Source: Streptomyces sp. BK340
GTDB taxonomy: Bacteria > Actinomycetota > Actinomycetes > Streptomycetales > Streptomycetaceae
Direction: 5' to 3'
Length of the DNA: 64,000 bases
Assembly (NCBI RefSeq): GCF_007827595.1
Contig: NZ_VISR01000015.1
Span: 1 to 64,000 of the forward strand
Made by a program: the position numbers and the translations under genes. The first letter of the stretch is position 1, and the number at the start of each line of letters is the position of its first letter. A model generated the notes under the pieces. The model made no database searches. It had not been told where the DNA came from and worked only from the letters and a program-made list of their open reading frames with translations. Shown here piece after piece: positions 33,178-42,902 of this stretch.

Positions 33178-34419
33178 ATGCAGGTCCTCGTGGTGCACAA
33201 CCGCTACGCCTCGGCGCAGCCGAGCGGGGAGAACAAGGTCGTCGACCAGGAGGTGGCGCTGCTGCGCGGGGCCGGCCACCGGGTCGAGCTGTTCGAGCGG
33301 CGCAGCGACGACATCGGCGCGCTGTCCCTGCCGGCCAAGGCCGCGCTGCCGTTGCGGGTGCCGTGGAACCGGGCGGTCCGCAGGGAGCTCGCGGCGAAGC
33401 TCCGCGCCGAGCGGCCGGACGTGGTGCACGTCCACAACGTGTTCCCGCTGCTGTCGCCCGCGGTGCTGGCCGCCTGCGCCGACGCGGGCGTGCCCGCCGT
33501 CGCCACCCTGCACAACTACACCCAGGTCTGCCCGCCCGGCACTCTGCAGCGGGACGGCCGGCCGTGCACCGAGTGCGTCGGCTCCACGCCGTTGCCCGCG
33601 GTCCGGCACGGCTGCTACCGCGGCTCCCGGCTGGCGACCGTGCCGCTCGCGGTCAGCCTCTCGGCCAACCGGCGGCGGTGGTGGTCCGGCGTGGAGCGCT
33701 TCTTCTGCATCTCGGCGGCGCAGCGCGAGGTCCTGGTGGGGGCCGGCATGCCGCCCGAACTCCTTGCGGTGAAGCACAACTTCGTACCCGAGCCGGGTGT
33801 CGTCCGGGCGGGCGCCGGCGAGCATCTGCTCTATCTCGGCCGGCTCGCGGAGGCCAAGGGCGTACGGCTGCTCATGACCGCGTGGGACGAGATCGCCTCC
33901 GGCGGCGGGATCGGCGTGCCGCTCATGATCGCCGGCACGGGGCCCCTGGAGCCGGAGGTGGCCGCCTGGGCCGCGGGCCGGGACGACGTGCGGTACGTCG
34001 GTCTGTACGACCAGGAGGAGTGCCGGCGGGCCGTCGCACGGTCGGTGGCGGTGGTGGCTCCCTCCACCTGGCTGGAGGCGTTCGGCCTGGTGGTCGTGGA
34101 GGCGATGGCGGCGGGGGTCCCGGCCGTCGCCGCCGGTCACGGGGCCTTCGTGGAACTCGTCGAGGACGGGGTGACCGGGCTGCGGCACCTGCCGGGCGAT
34201 CCCGGCTCGCTCGCGTCCTGTCTGCGCCGGATCACGGCCGATCCGGACCGCAACCGGGAGATGGGACAGGCGGCCCGGCGCCGGTACGAGCAGGACTTCA
34301 GTCCGGCCGTCGGGCTGGAGCGCCTGGTGGAGGGGTACCGCACCGCGATCGCGGGACGGTCAGTACTGGCTCGCGGCGGGGACACCCGCGCGAGCAGGGG
34401 GGATGGGGGCAGTAGATGA
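33178..34419 (+). CDS. Glycosyltransferase family 4 (second)
   Basis: A 413-residue GT-B enzyme. The N-terminal half has VLVVHNRYASAQPSGENKVV and PDVVHVHNVFPLLSP. A Cys-rich loop (QVCPPGTLQRDGRPCTECVG) is typical of GT4 enzymes of this subgroup. The C-terminal donor half has LLYLGRLAEAKGVRLL and STWLEAFGLVVVEAMAAGVP with the E-x7-E-like acidic pair. It adds one sugar of the repeat unit on the cytoplasmic side. ACGGAGGTGG precedes the ATG. The 3' end overlaps the methyltransferase gene by four bases. Confidence 0.88.
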   Translation: MQVLVVHNRYASAQPSGENKVVDQEVALLRGAGHRVELFERRSDDIGALSLPAKAALPLRVPWNRAVRRELAAKLRAERPDVVHVHNVFPLLSPAVLAACADAGVPAVATLHNYTQVCPPGTLQRDGRPCTECVGSTPLPAVRHGCYRGSRLATVPLAVSLSANRRRWWSGVERFFCISAAQREVLVGAGMPPELLAVKHNFVPEPGVVRAGAGEHLLYLGRLAEAKGVRLLMTAWDEIASGGGIGVPLMIAGTGPLEPEVAAWAAGRDDVRYVGLYDQEECRRAVARSVAVVAPSTWLEAFGLVVVEAMAAGVPAVAAGHGAFVELVEDGVTGLRHLPGDPGSLASCLRRITADPDRNREMGQAARRRYEQDFSPAVGLERLVEGYRTAIAGRSVLARGGDTRASRGDGGSR

Positions 34420-35651
34420 CACGATGCCGACTCTGCGGCTCGGAGGCGATGGCGAGCGTCGTCGATCTTGGGGCGACGCCACCCTGTGAGAGCTTTCTCG
34501 CCGCGGACCAACTGGATCAGCCGGAGCCGGCGTACCCGCTGCACCTGCGGGTCTGCACCGACTGCTGGCTCGCGCAGATCCCGCCGCTGATCACGCCGGA
34601 GGAGACGTTCAGCGAGTACGCGTACTTCTCCTCCTTCTCCACCTCCTGGGTGGAGCACGCGCGCACCTTCGTCGACAGCGCCGCGACGCGGCTGGGTCTC
34701 GGCGGCGACTCCTTCGTGGTCGAGGTCGCGAGCAACGACGGGTATCTGCTGAAGCACGTGGTGGATCAGGGGATCCGCTGTCTGGGCATCGAGCCCTCGG
34801 TGAACGTCGGCGCCGCGGCGCGGGACGCGGGTGTGCCCACGCTGACGGCGTTCCTGGACCCGGCCACCGGCGGCGACGTCCGTGCCGAGCACGGACCGGC
34901 GGACCTGGTCGTGGCCAACAACGTGTACGCGCACATCCCCGACGTGGTCGGGTTCACGCAGGGGCTGCGCGCCCTGGTCGCCGACGACGGCTGGGTCTCC
35001 ATCGAGGTGCAGCACCTGCTGACCCTGATCGAGGAGAACCAGTACGACACGATCTACCACGAGCACTTCCAGTACTACACGGTTGCGTCCGCGATCCGGG
35101 CGCTGGCGAGCGGCGGACTCGCGCTCGTCGATGTCGAGCTGCTGCCCACGCACGGCGGCTCCATCCGGCTGTGGGCCCGGCCGGCCGAGGTGGCCGGGGA
35201 GCCGTCCGCGCAGGTGGCCGAGGTGCTGGACCGGGAGAAGGCCGCCGGGCTGCAGGAGCTGTCCGGGTACACCGAGTTCTCCGCCCGGGTGGCCAAGGTG
35301 CGCCGGGACCTGCTGCGGTTCCTCATCGAGGCGGCCGAACGCGGCGAGACGGTCGTCGGCTACGGCGCCCCGGGCAAGGGCAACACCCTGCTCAACCACT
35401 GCGGCATCCGGCCCGATCTGCTCCCGTACACGGTCGACCGCAACCCCTACAAGCACGGCAGGTTCACCCCGGGCACCCGCATCCCGATCCTGCCGCCCGA
35501 GCAGATAGCCGCCGACAGACCGGACTACGTCCTCGTCCTGCCCTGGAACCTCCGGGCCGAGCTGGTCGAGCAGTTGTCCTTCGTGCACGACTGGGGCGGC
35601 CGGCTGGTCTTCCCCGTCCCGGAACTGAGCATCGTCGAGGTGGGGTCATGA
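34416..35651 (+). CDS. SAM-dependent C-methyltransferase for a nucleotide sugar
   Basis: 411 residues with three parts: an N-terminal zinc-binding motif (CRLCGSE ... VCTDCWLAQ), a central SAM fold (VVEVASNDGYLLKHV, then GIEPS) and a C-terminal half (GYGAPGKGNTLLNHCGI). The YHEHFQYYT segment carries the Tyr/His pair used in TylC3/EvaC-type sugar C-methyltransferases. These methylate C3 of a 4-keto-2,6-dideoxy or related sugar to give branched sugars. Followed immediately by a cytidylyltransferase, so the sugar is probably CDP-linked. Overlaps both neighbours. Confidence 0.83.
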   Translation: MTRCRLCGSEAMASVVDLGATPPCESFLAADQLDQPEPAYPLHLRVCTDCWLAQIPPLITPEETFSEYAYFSSFSTSWVEHARTFVDSAATRLGLGGDSFVVEVASNDGYLLKHVVDQGIRCLGIEPSVNVGAAARDAGVPTLTAFLDPATGGDVRAEHGPADLVVANNVYAHIPDVVGFTQGLRALVADDGWVSIEVQHLLTLIEENQYDTIYHEHFQYYTVASAIRALASGGLALVDVELLPTHGGSIRLWARPAEVAGEPSAQVAEVLDREKAAGLQELSGYTEFSARVAKVRRDLLRFLIEAAERGETVVGYGAPGKGNTLLNHCGIRPDLLPYTVDRNPYKHGRFTPGTRIPILPPEQIAADRPDYVLVLPWNLRAELVEQLSFVHDWGGRLVFPVPELSIVEVGS

Positions 35652-36454
35652 AGGTCGTTCTGTTCTGCGGCGGTTACGGGATGCGGATGCGGAGCGGTGC
35701 CGCGGACGACGTCCCCAAGCCCATGGCGATGGTCGGCCCGCGGCCGCTGATCTGGCACGTCATGCGCTACTACGCGCACTTCGGGCACACGGAGTTCATC
35801 CTGTGTCTCGGGTACGGGGCTCACCACATCAAGAACTTCTTCCTCAACTACGAGGAGACGACGTCCAACGACTTCGTGCTGCGGGGCGGGCGGACCGAGC
35901 TGCTGTCCACCGACATCGCCGACTGGACGATCACGTTCGCGCAGACCGGCATCGAGTCGCCGATCGGGGAGCGGCTGCGCCGGGTACGGCACCACCTGGA
36001 CGGCGACGAGATGTTCCTCGCCAACTACGCCGACGTGCTCACCGACGCCCCGCTGCCGGAGATGATCGACCGGTTCGCCCGGCGTGACGCCGGGGCGTCG
36101 ATGATGGTGGTGCCGCCGCAGTCGTCGTTCCACTGCGTGGAGCTGGGCGAGGACGGCCTGGTGGGGGGCATCACCGCGGTGAGCGAACTGCCGCTGTGGG
36201 AGAACGGCGGCTACTTCGTGCTGCGCCAGGAGATCTTCGACCACATACCGGAGAACGGGGACCTGGTCGCCGACGGATGTGCCCAACTGGCCAAGCGCGG
36301 GCGGCTGGTGGCGCATCAGCACCGTGGCTTCTGGAAGCCGACCGACACCGTGAAGGAGCGGGCCGCGCTGGACGACGCCTACGCCCGGGGCGAGCGCCCG
36401 TGGGCCGTGTGGGAACAGGACGGCGCGGGAGCCGGCGCCGGAGCCAGAGCGTGA
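35648..36454 (+). CDS. Glucose-1-phosphate cytidylyltransferase-like nucleotidyltransferase
   Basis: 268 residues. The N-terminal signature is VLFCGGYGMRMR, with PKPMAMVGPRPLIWHVM as the sugar-phosphate/NTP site. The central ILCLGYGAHHIKNFFLNYE and later YADVLTDAPL match RfbF-type glucose-1-phosphate cytidylyltransferases. It makes CDP-glucose (or a related CDP-sugar), the entry to 3,6-dideoxy and branched sugars. No CDP-glucose 4,6-dehydratase of the classical RfbG type is visible; the epimerase/dehydratase at 37102 may act instead. C-terminal tail is Ala/Gly-rich. Overlaps both neighbours. Confidence 0.87.
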   Translation: MKVVLFCGGYGMRMRSGAADDVPKPMAMVGPRPLIWHVMRYYAHFGHTEFILCLGYGAHHIKNFFLNYEETTSNDFVLRGGRTELLSTDIADWTITFAQTGIESPIGERLRRVRHHLDGDEMFLANYADVLTDAPLPEMIDRFARRDAGASMMVVPPQSSFHCVELGEDGLVGGITAVSELPLWENGGYFVLRQEIFDHIPENGDLVADGCAQLAKRGRLVAHQHRGFWKPTDTVKERAALDDAYARGERPWAVWEQDGAGAGAGARA

Positions 36455-37098
36455 TCCGGCTCGGGGCCGGGCCCCTGGACCGGATCGTCGCGGTGGGCGC
36501 GCACTGCGACGACATCGCCATCGGCGCCGGCGGCACCCTGCTGACGCTGTGCCTCGCACGGCCGGGTGTCCGCGTCGACGCGCTGGTGCTCTCCGGCGGC
36601 GGCAGCGAGCGGGAGCAGGAGGAGCAGGCCGCGCTCGCCGCCTTCTGCCCGGGTGCCGACCTGCGGCTGACCGTGCTCAAGCTGCCGGACGGCCGGCTGC
36701 CCGCGTACTGGGACGAGGCGAAGGCCGCGGTCGAGGAGCTGCGCGAGCGGACCGATCCGGATCTGGTGCTCGCGCCGCGTACCGATGACGCGCACCAGGA
36801 TCACCGCGGCCTGGCGCAGCTGCTGCCCACCGCATTCCGCGACCACCTGGTGCTCGGCTACGAGATCGTCAAGTGGGACGGCGATCTCGGCCGTCCGGCG
36901 GCCTACCAGCCGCTGTCGCCGGAGATCGCCGAGCAGAAGGTGCGGCTGCTGCAGGAGCACTACCCCTCGCAGCGCCACCGGCCCTGGTACGACCGGGAGG
37001 CCTTCCTCGGCCTCGCACGGATCCGCGGCATCGAATGCCACGCGCGCTACGCCGAGGCGTTCGCCCTCACCAAACTCACTCTCGACCTGGGGGAATGA
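36451..37098 (+). CDS. PIG-L family deacetylase
   Basis: A 215-residue LmbE/PIG-L zinc hydrolase. Zinc ligands are in AHCDDIAIGAGGTL (family AHPDD) and the DAHQDHRG segment. The family removes the N-acetyl group from GlcNAc-type sugars or related amides. In this position, between a cytidylyltransferase and an epimerase, it most likely deacetylates an amino sugar or cleaves an amide in the C-branched-sugar pathway. Starts with GTG overlapping the previous stop; the frame upstream is open but is antisense-like shadow of the cytidylyltransferase gene. Confidence 0.85.
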   Translation: MIRLGAGPLDRIVAVGAHCDDIAIGAGGTLLTLCLARPGVRVDALVLSGGGSEREQEEQAALAAFCPGADLRLTVLKLPDGRLPAYWDEAKAAVEELRERTDPDLVLAPRTDDAHQDHRGLAQLLPTAFRDHLVLGYEIVKWDGDLGRPAAYQPLSPEIAEQKVRLLQEHYPSQRHRPWYDREAFLGLARIRGIECHARYAEAFALTKLTLDLGE

Positions 37099-37101
37099 AC
37101 C

Positions 37102-38127
37102 TTGCGCGTACTGCTCACCGGACACCAGGGCTACCTGGGCACCGTGATGGCCCCCGTCCTCGCGGCCGCCGGGCACGAGGTCGTCGGCCTCGACGCCGGC
37201 CTGTTCGCCGACTGCGTGCTGGGCCCGCAGCCGGCGGACCCGCCCGGGCACCGGGTGGACCTGCGCGACGTGACGGCCGACCATGTGGCCGGGGTGGACG
37301 CCGTGATCCACCTGGCCGCGCTGTCCAACGACCCGCTCGGTTCGCTGGCGCCGGAGCTCACCTACGACATCAACCACCACGCGTCCGTCCGGCTCGCCCG
37401 GCTGGCCCGCGACGCCGGAGTGCGGCGCTTCCTGTACGCGTCGACGTGCTCGGTCTACGGCGCCGCCGGCGGCGGCGAACTGGTGGCCGAGGACGCCCCG
37501 CTGCGCCCGGTGACGCCGTACGCGGAGTCGAAGGTGCGGGTGGAGGACGACCTGCACGCGCTGGCCGACGGCGACTTCACCCCGGTGTTCATGCGCAACG
37601 CCACCGCCTTCGGCCACTCGCCCCGGCTGCGCGCCGACATCGTGCTGAACAACCTGGTGGGGCACGCGCTCCTGTCCGGCGAGGTGTTGGTGCTCTCGGA
37701 CGGCACCCCCTGGCGTCCGCTGGTGCACGCCGCCGACATCGCACGGGCCTTCGCGGCCGCGCTGGTCGCGCCGCGGGAAGCGGTGCACGACCGGGCGTTC
37801 AACATCGGCAGCGAGATCAACAACGTCACGGTCGCCGAGATCGCCGAGCAGGTCGCCGAGGCGGTGTCCGGTGCGAAGGTGGTGATCACTGGGGAGAACG
37901 GTGCCGATCCGCGGTCGTACCGGGTGGACTTCTCCCGGTTCCGCACGGCGATCCCCGGCTTCGACTGCGAGTGGACGGTGAAGCAGGGTGCGCTCGAACT
38001 CGCCGACGCCTACCGCAAACACGCACTGACCAAGGAGGACTTCGAGCGACGCTTCACCCGGCTGGCCGTGCTGCGCGCGGCGTCCGACGCCGGCGCCGTC
38101 GACGACACCCTGCGGTGGCGCCGATGA
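37102..38127 (+). CDS. NAD-dependent epimerase/dehydratase (extended SDR)
   Basis: 341 residues from a TTG start. The N-terminal NAD loop is LLTGHQGYLGTVMAP. The catalytic STCSVYG ... PYAESK provides Ser, Tyr and Lys. A C-terminal substrate-binding part follows (VLVLSDGTPWRPLVHAADIARAF). Such enzymes epimerise, dehydrate or reduce nucleotide sugars. It may take the CDP-sugar made by the cytidylyltransferase two genes upstream. Overlaps the next gene by four bases. Confidence 0.87.
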   Translation: MRVLLTGHQGYLGTVMAPVLAAAGHEVVGLDAGLFADCVLGPQPADPPGHRVDLRDVTADHVAGVDAVIHLAALSNDPLGSLAPELTYDINHHASVRLARLARDAGVRRFLYASTCSVYGAAGGGELVAEDAPLRPVTPYAESKVRVEDDLHALADGDFTPVFMRNATAFGHSPRLRADIVLNNLVGHALLSGEVLVLSDGTPWRPLVHAADIARAFAAALVAPREAVHDRAFNIGSEINNVTVAEIAEQVAEAVSGAKVVITGENGADPRSYRVDFSRFRTAIPGFDCEWTVKQGALELADAYRKHALTKEDFERRFTRLAVLRAASDAGAVDDTLRWRR

Positions 38128-39398
38128 CCACGGCGGGCGAAGAGATGTACGCGCTGGTGGAGCGGTTGTACCCGCTGTGCCGGAGCATCACCGGCGACGG
38201 GGTGCGCGCCACTTTGGAGATCGTCGGCGAGTACGTACCGCTGCAGGTGCACGAGGTGCCGACGGGGACTCAGGTGCTCGACTGGACGGTGCCGCAGGAG
38301 TGGAACATCCGGGACGCGTACGTCGCCGACTCCGCGGGCAACCGGGTCGTCGACTTCGCCGCGTCCAGCCTGCACGTGCTCGGCTACAGCGTGCCGGTCT
38401 CGGCGACCATGCCGCTGGCCGAGCTGCGCGGACACCTGCACACCCTGCCGGACCACCCGGCCTGGGTGCCGTACCGCACCAGCTACTACAAGCCGGAGTG
38501 GGGGTTCTGCCTGGCCCAGGAGACCCTGGACGCGCTGCCGGACGGCGAGTACGAGGTGCGCATCGACTCCACACTCGCCGACGGCCACCTCACCTACGCC
38601 GAGCACGTGGTTCCCGGGCAGGTCGCCGACGAGGTGATCGTCTCCTGCCATGTCTGCCACCCGTCGCTGGCCAACGACAACCTGGCCGGCATCGCGGTGG
38701 CGACGTTCCTGGCCCGCGCGCTGGCGCAGGAGACGCCGTACTACACCTACCGGTTCATCTACGCGCCGGGCACCATTGGGGCGATCACCTGGCTGGCCCG
38801 CAACGCGGAGCGGGTGGAACAGGTCAAGCACGGGCTGGTGCTGGCCTGTGCCGGCGACCCGGGCCGGTTGACGTACAAACAGAGCAGGCGTGGCGACGCC
38901 GAGATCGACCGGGTGCTGCGGCATGTGCTGACCGCCTCCGAACGGCCGCACCGCATCACCGGGTTCACGCCGTACGGCTACGACGAACGGCAGTTCTGCT
39001 CGCCCGGTTTCAACCTGGGCGTGGGCTCGCTCACCCGGACCCCGTACGCCGGTTACCCCGAGTATCACACCTCGGCGGACAACCTGGACTTCGTCTCCCC
39101 GGCGGCGATGGCGGACACCCTCGCCGTCTGCCGCGAGGCGTTCGCCGTCCTCGACCGCAACCGGCGGTACCTCAACCTCAGCCCCTACGGCGAACCGCAA
39201 CTGGGCCGGCGCGGCCTGTACGACGCGCTCGGCGGCCGCAGCGACACCAAGCAGGCCCAGATGGCCATGCTCTGGGTGCTCAACCTCTCCGACGGCGAGC
39301 ACACTCTGCTGGACGTCGCCGAGCGGTCCGGGCTCCCGTTCGACACCGTCGCAGCCGCGGCCGACGCCCTGTGCGGCGCCGAACTGATCAAGGCATGA
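38124..39398 (+). CDS. DUF4910 aminopeptidase-like protein with winged-helix tail
   Basis: A 424-residue protein of the M28-like DUF4910/DUF2172 group. The segment VSCHVCHPSLANDNLAGIAVA holds the His and Asp that bind metal in this group, and GYPEYHTSADNLDFV holds a late His. The N-terminal MYALVERLYPLCRSITGDGVR is conserved in the family. The final ~65 residues (RRGLYDALGG ... LLDVAERSGLPFDTVAAAADAL) look like a winged-helix unit. The family is found in polysaccharide loci beside cytidylyltransferase, PIG-L and epimerase genes, so it is probably an amidohydrolase of sugar precursors rather than a peptidase. Actual reaction unknown. Confidence 0.78.
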   Translation: MTTAGEEMYALVERLYPLCRSITGDGVRATLEIVGEYVPLQVHEVPTGTQVLDWTVPQEWNIRDAYVADSAGNRVVDFAASSLHVLGYSVPVSATMPLAELRGHLHTLPDHPAWVPYRTSYYKPEWGFCLAQETLDALPDGEYEVRIDSTLADGHLTYAEHVVPGQVADEVIVSCHVCHPSLANDNLAGIAVATFLARALAQETPYYTYRFIYAPGTIGAITWLARNAERVEQVKHGLVLACAGDPGRLTYKQSRRGDAEIDRVLRHVLTASERPHRITGFTPYGYDERQFCSPGFNLGVGSLTRTPYAGYPEYHTSADNLDFVSPAAMADTLAVCREAFAVLDRNRRYLNLSPYGEPQLGRRGLYDALGGRSDTKQAQMAMLWVLNLSDGEHTLLDVAERSGLPFDTVAAAADALCGAELIKA

Positions 39399-40693
39399 CG
39401 CCGATGACCACCGAGCGGGAGAAGACGACGGCACCGGCCGGATCCGCCAGGCGGGCCCTCGTCGGCCGGCTGTCCTGGGGACTGGCCGACCAGGCGGCCT
39501 CCAGCATCAGCAACTTCGCGGTGGGCATCTACGTGGCCCGCTCGCTCGGGGTGACCGCGTTCGGCGTGTTCAGCCTGGCCTGGGTGACCTATGGCGTGGT
39601 GCTCAACGTCTCCCGGGGCCTGGCCACCGACCCGTTCGTCGTCCGCTTCAGCGGCGCGCCGGACGCCTCCTGGCGCGGGGCGGTGGCCCGCTCGACGGGT
39701 ACCGCACTCGGCGTGGGTACGGCCTTCGGCGTGGTGTGTCTGGTGGCCGGACTCGGCCTCGGCGGCCGGGTGGGGCCCGCGTTCGCCGCCCTCGGTCTCA
39801 TGCTGCCGGGACTGCTGCTCCAGGACGCGTGGCGGTTCTCGTTCTTCGCCGCCGGCACCGGGCGCAAGGCGTTCGTCAACGACGTCGTGTGGGGCATCGC
39901 ACTCGTCCCGGCCATGGTGGTGGCGGCCCGCGTGGACAGCGTGGCCGCCTTCGTGCTCGCCTGGGGCGCGTCCGCCACAGTGGCCGCCGGCTACGGCTGC
40001 CTCCAGTCCGGCATCCGGCCCCGGGTGACCGGGGCGCGCGGCTGGCTGCGCGAACAGCGTGATCTCGGCTACCGGTACCTGGTCGAGAACGTCAGCCTCA
40101 GTGGCGCGAGCCAGCTGCGGGCGTACGGGCTCGGCGTGATCGCCGGGGTCGGTGCGGTGGGCGCGGTGCGGGGCGCCGAACTCCTGATGGGTCCGTTCCT
40201 CGCCGTGCTGATGGGTCTTTCACTGGTCACCGTCCCGGAGGCGGCCCGGGTGCTGCGGCGGGCCCCGCATCAACTGGGCAGGTTCTGCCTCCTCCTCGGC
40301 GGGGGACAGGCAGCCGGAGCACTGCTCTGGGGCTCGGCGCTGCTGCTGATGCCGGACCGGCTCGGCGACCTGGCTCTCGGCGACGTCTGGCACTCCTCCT
40401 CGCACCTCATCGTGCAGATCACCCTCAGCGTCGCGGGGGCCGGCCTCGGCACCGGCGCGGCGGCCGGGCTGCGCGCACTCGGCGCGGCCCGGCGCAGCCT
40501 GCGCTGCCAGCTGTTCGCGTCCGCCTGCTACGTCGGCGGCGGGCTCGGCGGGGCGGCCGTATCCGGCGCGTCCGGCTCGGCCTGGGGCGTCGCCGCCGCG
40601 ACCGTCAGCGGCTCGGCCGTGTGGTGGCTGCAACTGCGGTCAGCCCTGCGCGAGCGCCACCGCAATCCCATCCCCGAAGTGAGGACCGCATGA
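39395..40693 (+). CDS. Polysaccharide flippase (Wzx-like)
   Basis: A 432-residue membrane protein of about twelve helices without soluble domains. The start (LSWGLADQAASSISNFAVGIYVARSLG) is typical of MATE/MOP-fold flippases of the PST family, which move undecaprenyl-linked repeat units across the membrane. With the Wzy-like and Wzz-like proteins upstream it completes a Wzx/Wzy export system. Two in-frame ATGs (39395 and 39404) are both plausible; the first overlaps the previous stop. Confidence 0.83.
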   Translation: MTPMTTEREKTTAPAGSARRALVGRLSWGLADQAASSISNFAVGIYVARSLGVTAFGVFSLAWVTYGVVLNVSRGLATDPFVVRFSGAPDASWRGAVARSTGTALGVGTAFGVVCLVAGLGLGGRVGPAFAALGLMLPGLLLQDAWRFSFFAAGTGRKAFVNDVVWGIALVPAMVVAARVDSVAAFVLAWGASATVAAGYGCLQSGIRPRVTGARGWLREQRDLGYRYLVENVSLSGASQLRAYGLGVIAGVGAVGAVRGAELLMGPFLAVLMGLSLVTVPEAARVLRRAPHQLGRFCLLLGGGQAAGALLWGSALLLMPDRLGDLALGDVWHSSSHLIVQITLSVAGAGLGTGAAAGLRALGAARRSLRCQLFASACYVGGGLGGAAVSGASGSAWGVAAATVSGSAVWWLQLRSALRERHRNPIPEVRTA

Positions 40694-41637
40694 CCGACCG
40701 ACCCAGGCTGAGCATCGGCCTGCCCGTGTACAACGGCGAGGAGTACCTGGCCGAGTCGTTCGACGCCCTGCTCGGCCAGACCTACGAGGACTTCGAACTG
40801 GTCGTCTCCGACAACGCCTCGACCGACGGGACCGAGGACATCTGCCGCAAGTACGCCGCGCAGGACTCCCGCATCCGCTACCACCGGCTGCCCCGCAACA
40901 TCGGAGCCACGCCGAACCACAACCACGTGTTCGCCGAGTCCCGCGGCGAGCTTTTCAAGTGGGCCTCGCACGACGACCTCTACGGCCGCGACCTGATCCG
41001 GCGCTGCGTCGAGGCGCTGGACGAGCGGCCGGACGTGATCCTCGCCCACACCGACCAGGCGGTCATCGACGGCGACGGCCAGGTGACGGTCCCCTACGAG
41101 TACACGCTCGCCACCGGCTCGCCGCACGCCCCGGAGCGCTTCCGCAGCCTGCTGTTCGAGCCGGGCGGCGACGACTTCTACGGGGTGATGCGGGCCGACA
41201 TGCTGCGCCGGGTGAAACCGATGGACAGCTACCACCACGCGGACCGCACGTTCGTCGCCGAGATCACCCTGCACGGGCGCTTCCACCAGGTGCCCGAGCT
41301 GCTGTACTTCCGCCGCGACCACCCCACCCGCGCCGAGCGGGCCAACCCGTCCAAGCGTTCCCGGTGCGTCAACCTGGACCCGCGCCGGTCAGGCCTGCTG
41401 CACCCGACGCCCCGGCTGCTCGCCGAGTACGTCTGGGGCTTCGCCTCGGCGATCCGGCGGGCGCCGCTGTCCCCGGCCGACCGGCGCGCGTGCTACGGCC
41501 ACCTGGCATCGTGGATGACCAGCCGGGCCCGGCCGGGCGCCGGCGAGCGGGTCGAGGACCGCGCCCCGGTCGACCCGGCCCTGCTCACGGTCTCCGTCGA
41601 CGCCCTCGTCGCCGGCCGTGAGGGGAGGCAGGCATGA
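40690..41637 (+). CDS. Glycosyltransferase family 2 (GT-A fold)
   Basis: 315 residues. It begins LSIGLPVYNGEEYLAESFDA, with VVSDNASTDGTEDIC and a SHDD motif that supplies the DXD-like metal site, as in inverting GT2 enzymes. It adds one sugar from a nucleotide donor to the repeat unit. It is the third glycosyltransferase of the locus, so with the initiating enzyme the repeat unit would have four sugars if each enzyme acts once. No membrane segments. Overlaps both neighbours. Confidence 0.87.
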   Translation: MTDRPRLSIGLPVYNGEEYLAESFDALLGQTYEDFELVVSDNASTDGTEDICRKYAAQDSRIRYHRLPRNIGATPNHNHVFAESRGELFKWASHDDLYGRDLIRRCVEALDERPDVILAHTDQAVIDGDGQVTVPYEYTLATGSPHAPERFRSLLFEPGGDDFYGVMRADMLRRVKPMDSYHHADRTFVAEITLHGRFHQVPELLYFRRDHPTRAERANPSKRSRCVNLDPRRSGLLHPTPRLLAEYVWGFASAIRRAPLSPADRRACYGHLASWMTSRARPGAGERVEDRAPVDPALLTVSVDALVAGREGRQA

Positions 41638-42902
41638 CGGCCGCGGACGGGGCCCCGGTGCGCGTCGGGGTGTTCGGCCTGCTCGGCTCCGGCAACCTCG
41701 GCAACGACGGCTCGCTGGAGGCCGTCCTCGGGTACCTGCGCGCCGAGCACCCGGAGGCGGTCGTGGACGCGCTGTGCGGCGGGCCCGAGGCCGTGACGGC
41801 CCGGTTCGGGATCCCCGCCACCCGGCTGCACTGGAACCGCGCGGAGTACCGGACCGCGTCCCGCGCGGGCGCGATCGCGTCGAAGGGGCTCGGCAAACTC
41901 GTCGACGTCTTCCGCACCGCCGGCTGGGTGCGCCGGCACGACGTGGTGATCGTGCCGGGCATGGGCGTCCTGGAGGCCACCCTGCCGCTGCGGCCCTGGG
42001 GATTCCCGTACTCGCTGTTCCTGCTCTGCGCGAGCGGCCGGCTGGTGGGCACCGAGGTCGCGCTGGTCAGCGTCGGCGCCGCCGAGATCCGCAACCGGCC
42101 CACCCGGGCCCTGGTCCGCTGGTCGGGGCGCCTGGCCGCCTACCGGTCCTACCGGGACGCCCAGTCCCGGGACGCCATGCGGGCGATGGGCGTGGACACC
42201 GCCCGCGACGAGGTCTACCCGGACCTCGCCTTCTCCCTGCCGACACCGCCGGCGAGCGCGCCCTCGGGCTCGCCGGGCCCGGTCTGCGTCGGCGTCATGG
42301 ACTTCCATGGCGGCAACGACGACCGCGCCCGGGCCGACGAGATCTACCGCCGCTACCTCGACGGCACGATCCGGTTCGTCCGCACGCTGGTCGAGGAGGG
42401 CAGACCGGTCCGGCTGCTCACCGGCGACCGGTGCGACGCCTCGGTGGTCGCCGCGATCCTCGACGCGGTGGACTCACCGCTGGTCACCGCCGCCGAACCG
42501 GCCTCGCTGGCCGACCTGATGAAGGAGATGGCGGCCGCCGACACCGTGGTGGCGGTCCGCTACCACAACCTGATCTGCGCGCTGAAGACCGGCACACCGG
42601 TGCTCGCCCTCAGCTACGCGGCGAAGAGCGACGCGCTCATGGCCGGGATGGGCCTCGGCGCCTACTGCCACCCGGCGCGCGAGGTCGACGCCGACCGGCT
42701 GCTGGAGCAGTTCCGGGCACTGGAGAAGAACTCGGCCGACCTGCGGCGGACCCTCGCCGCGCGGAACCTGGCCGCCGCCCGGCAACTCGACGACCAGTTC
42801 GCCGCCCTGACCGCGGCCCTGTTCCCGGCGACCGACCACGACCAGGGCCACGCCCCCACCCACGCCCCCACCCAGGCCCGTCCTCGGCAGGAGTCTCCAT
42901 GA
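41634..42902 (+). CDS. Polysaccharide pyruvyl transferase family protein
   Basis: 422 residues. The N-terminal VGVFGLLGSGNLGNDGSLEA loop and the C-terminal ADTVVAVRYHNLICALKTGTPVLALSY segment (the R/K-x-H-xxI-A-x-x-x-G-x-P signature) define the CsaB/WcaK pyruvyl transferase family, a GT-B-like fold. They transfer pyruvate from phosphoenolpyruvate to form a ketal on a sugar and so add negative charge to the polymer. The tail is rich in Pro, Thr and Ala (residues ~405-422). Overlaps the previous gene by four bases. Confidence 0.85.
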   Translation: MTAADGAPVRVGVFGLLGSGNLGNDGSLEAVLGYLRAEHPEAVVDALCGGPEAVTARFGIPATRLHWNRAEYRTASRAGAIASKGLGKLVDVFRTAGWVRRHDVVIVPGMGVLEATLPLRPWGFPYSLFLLCASGRLVGTEVALVSVGAAEIRNRPTRALVRWSGRLAAYRSYRDAQSRDAMRAMGVDTARDEVYPDLAFSLPTPPASAPSGSPGPVCVGVMDFHGGNDDRARADEIYRRYLDGTIRFVRTLVEEGRPVRLLTGDRCDASVVAAILDAVDSPLVTAAEPASLADLMKEMAAADTVVAVRYHNLICALKTGTPVLALSYAAKSDALMAGMGLGAYCHPAREVDADRLLEQFRALEKNSADLRRTLAARNLAAARQLDDQFAALTAALFPATDHDQGHAPTHAPTQARPRQESP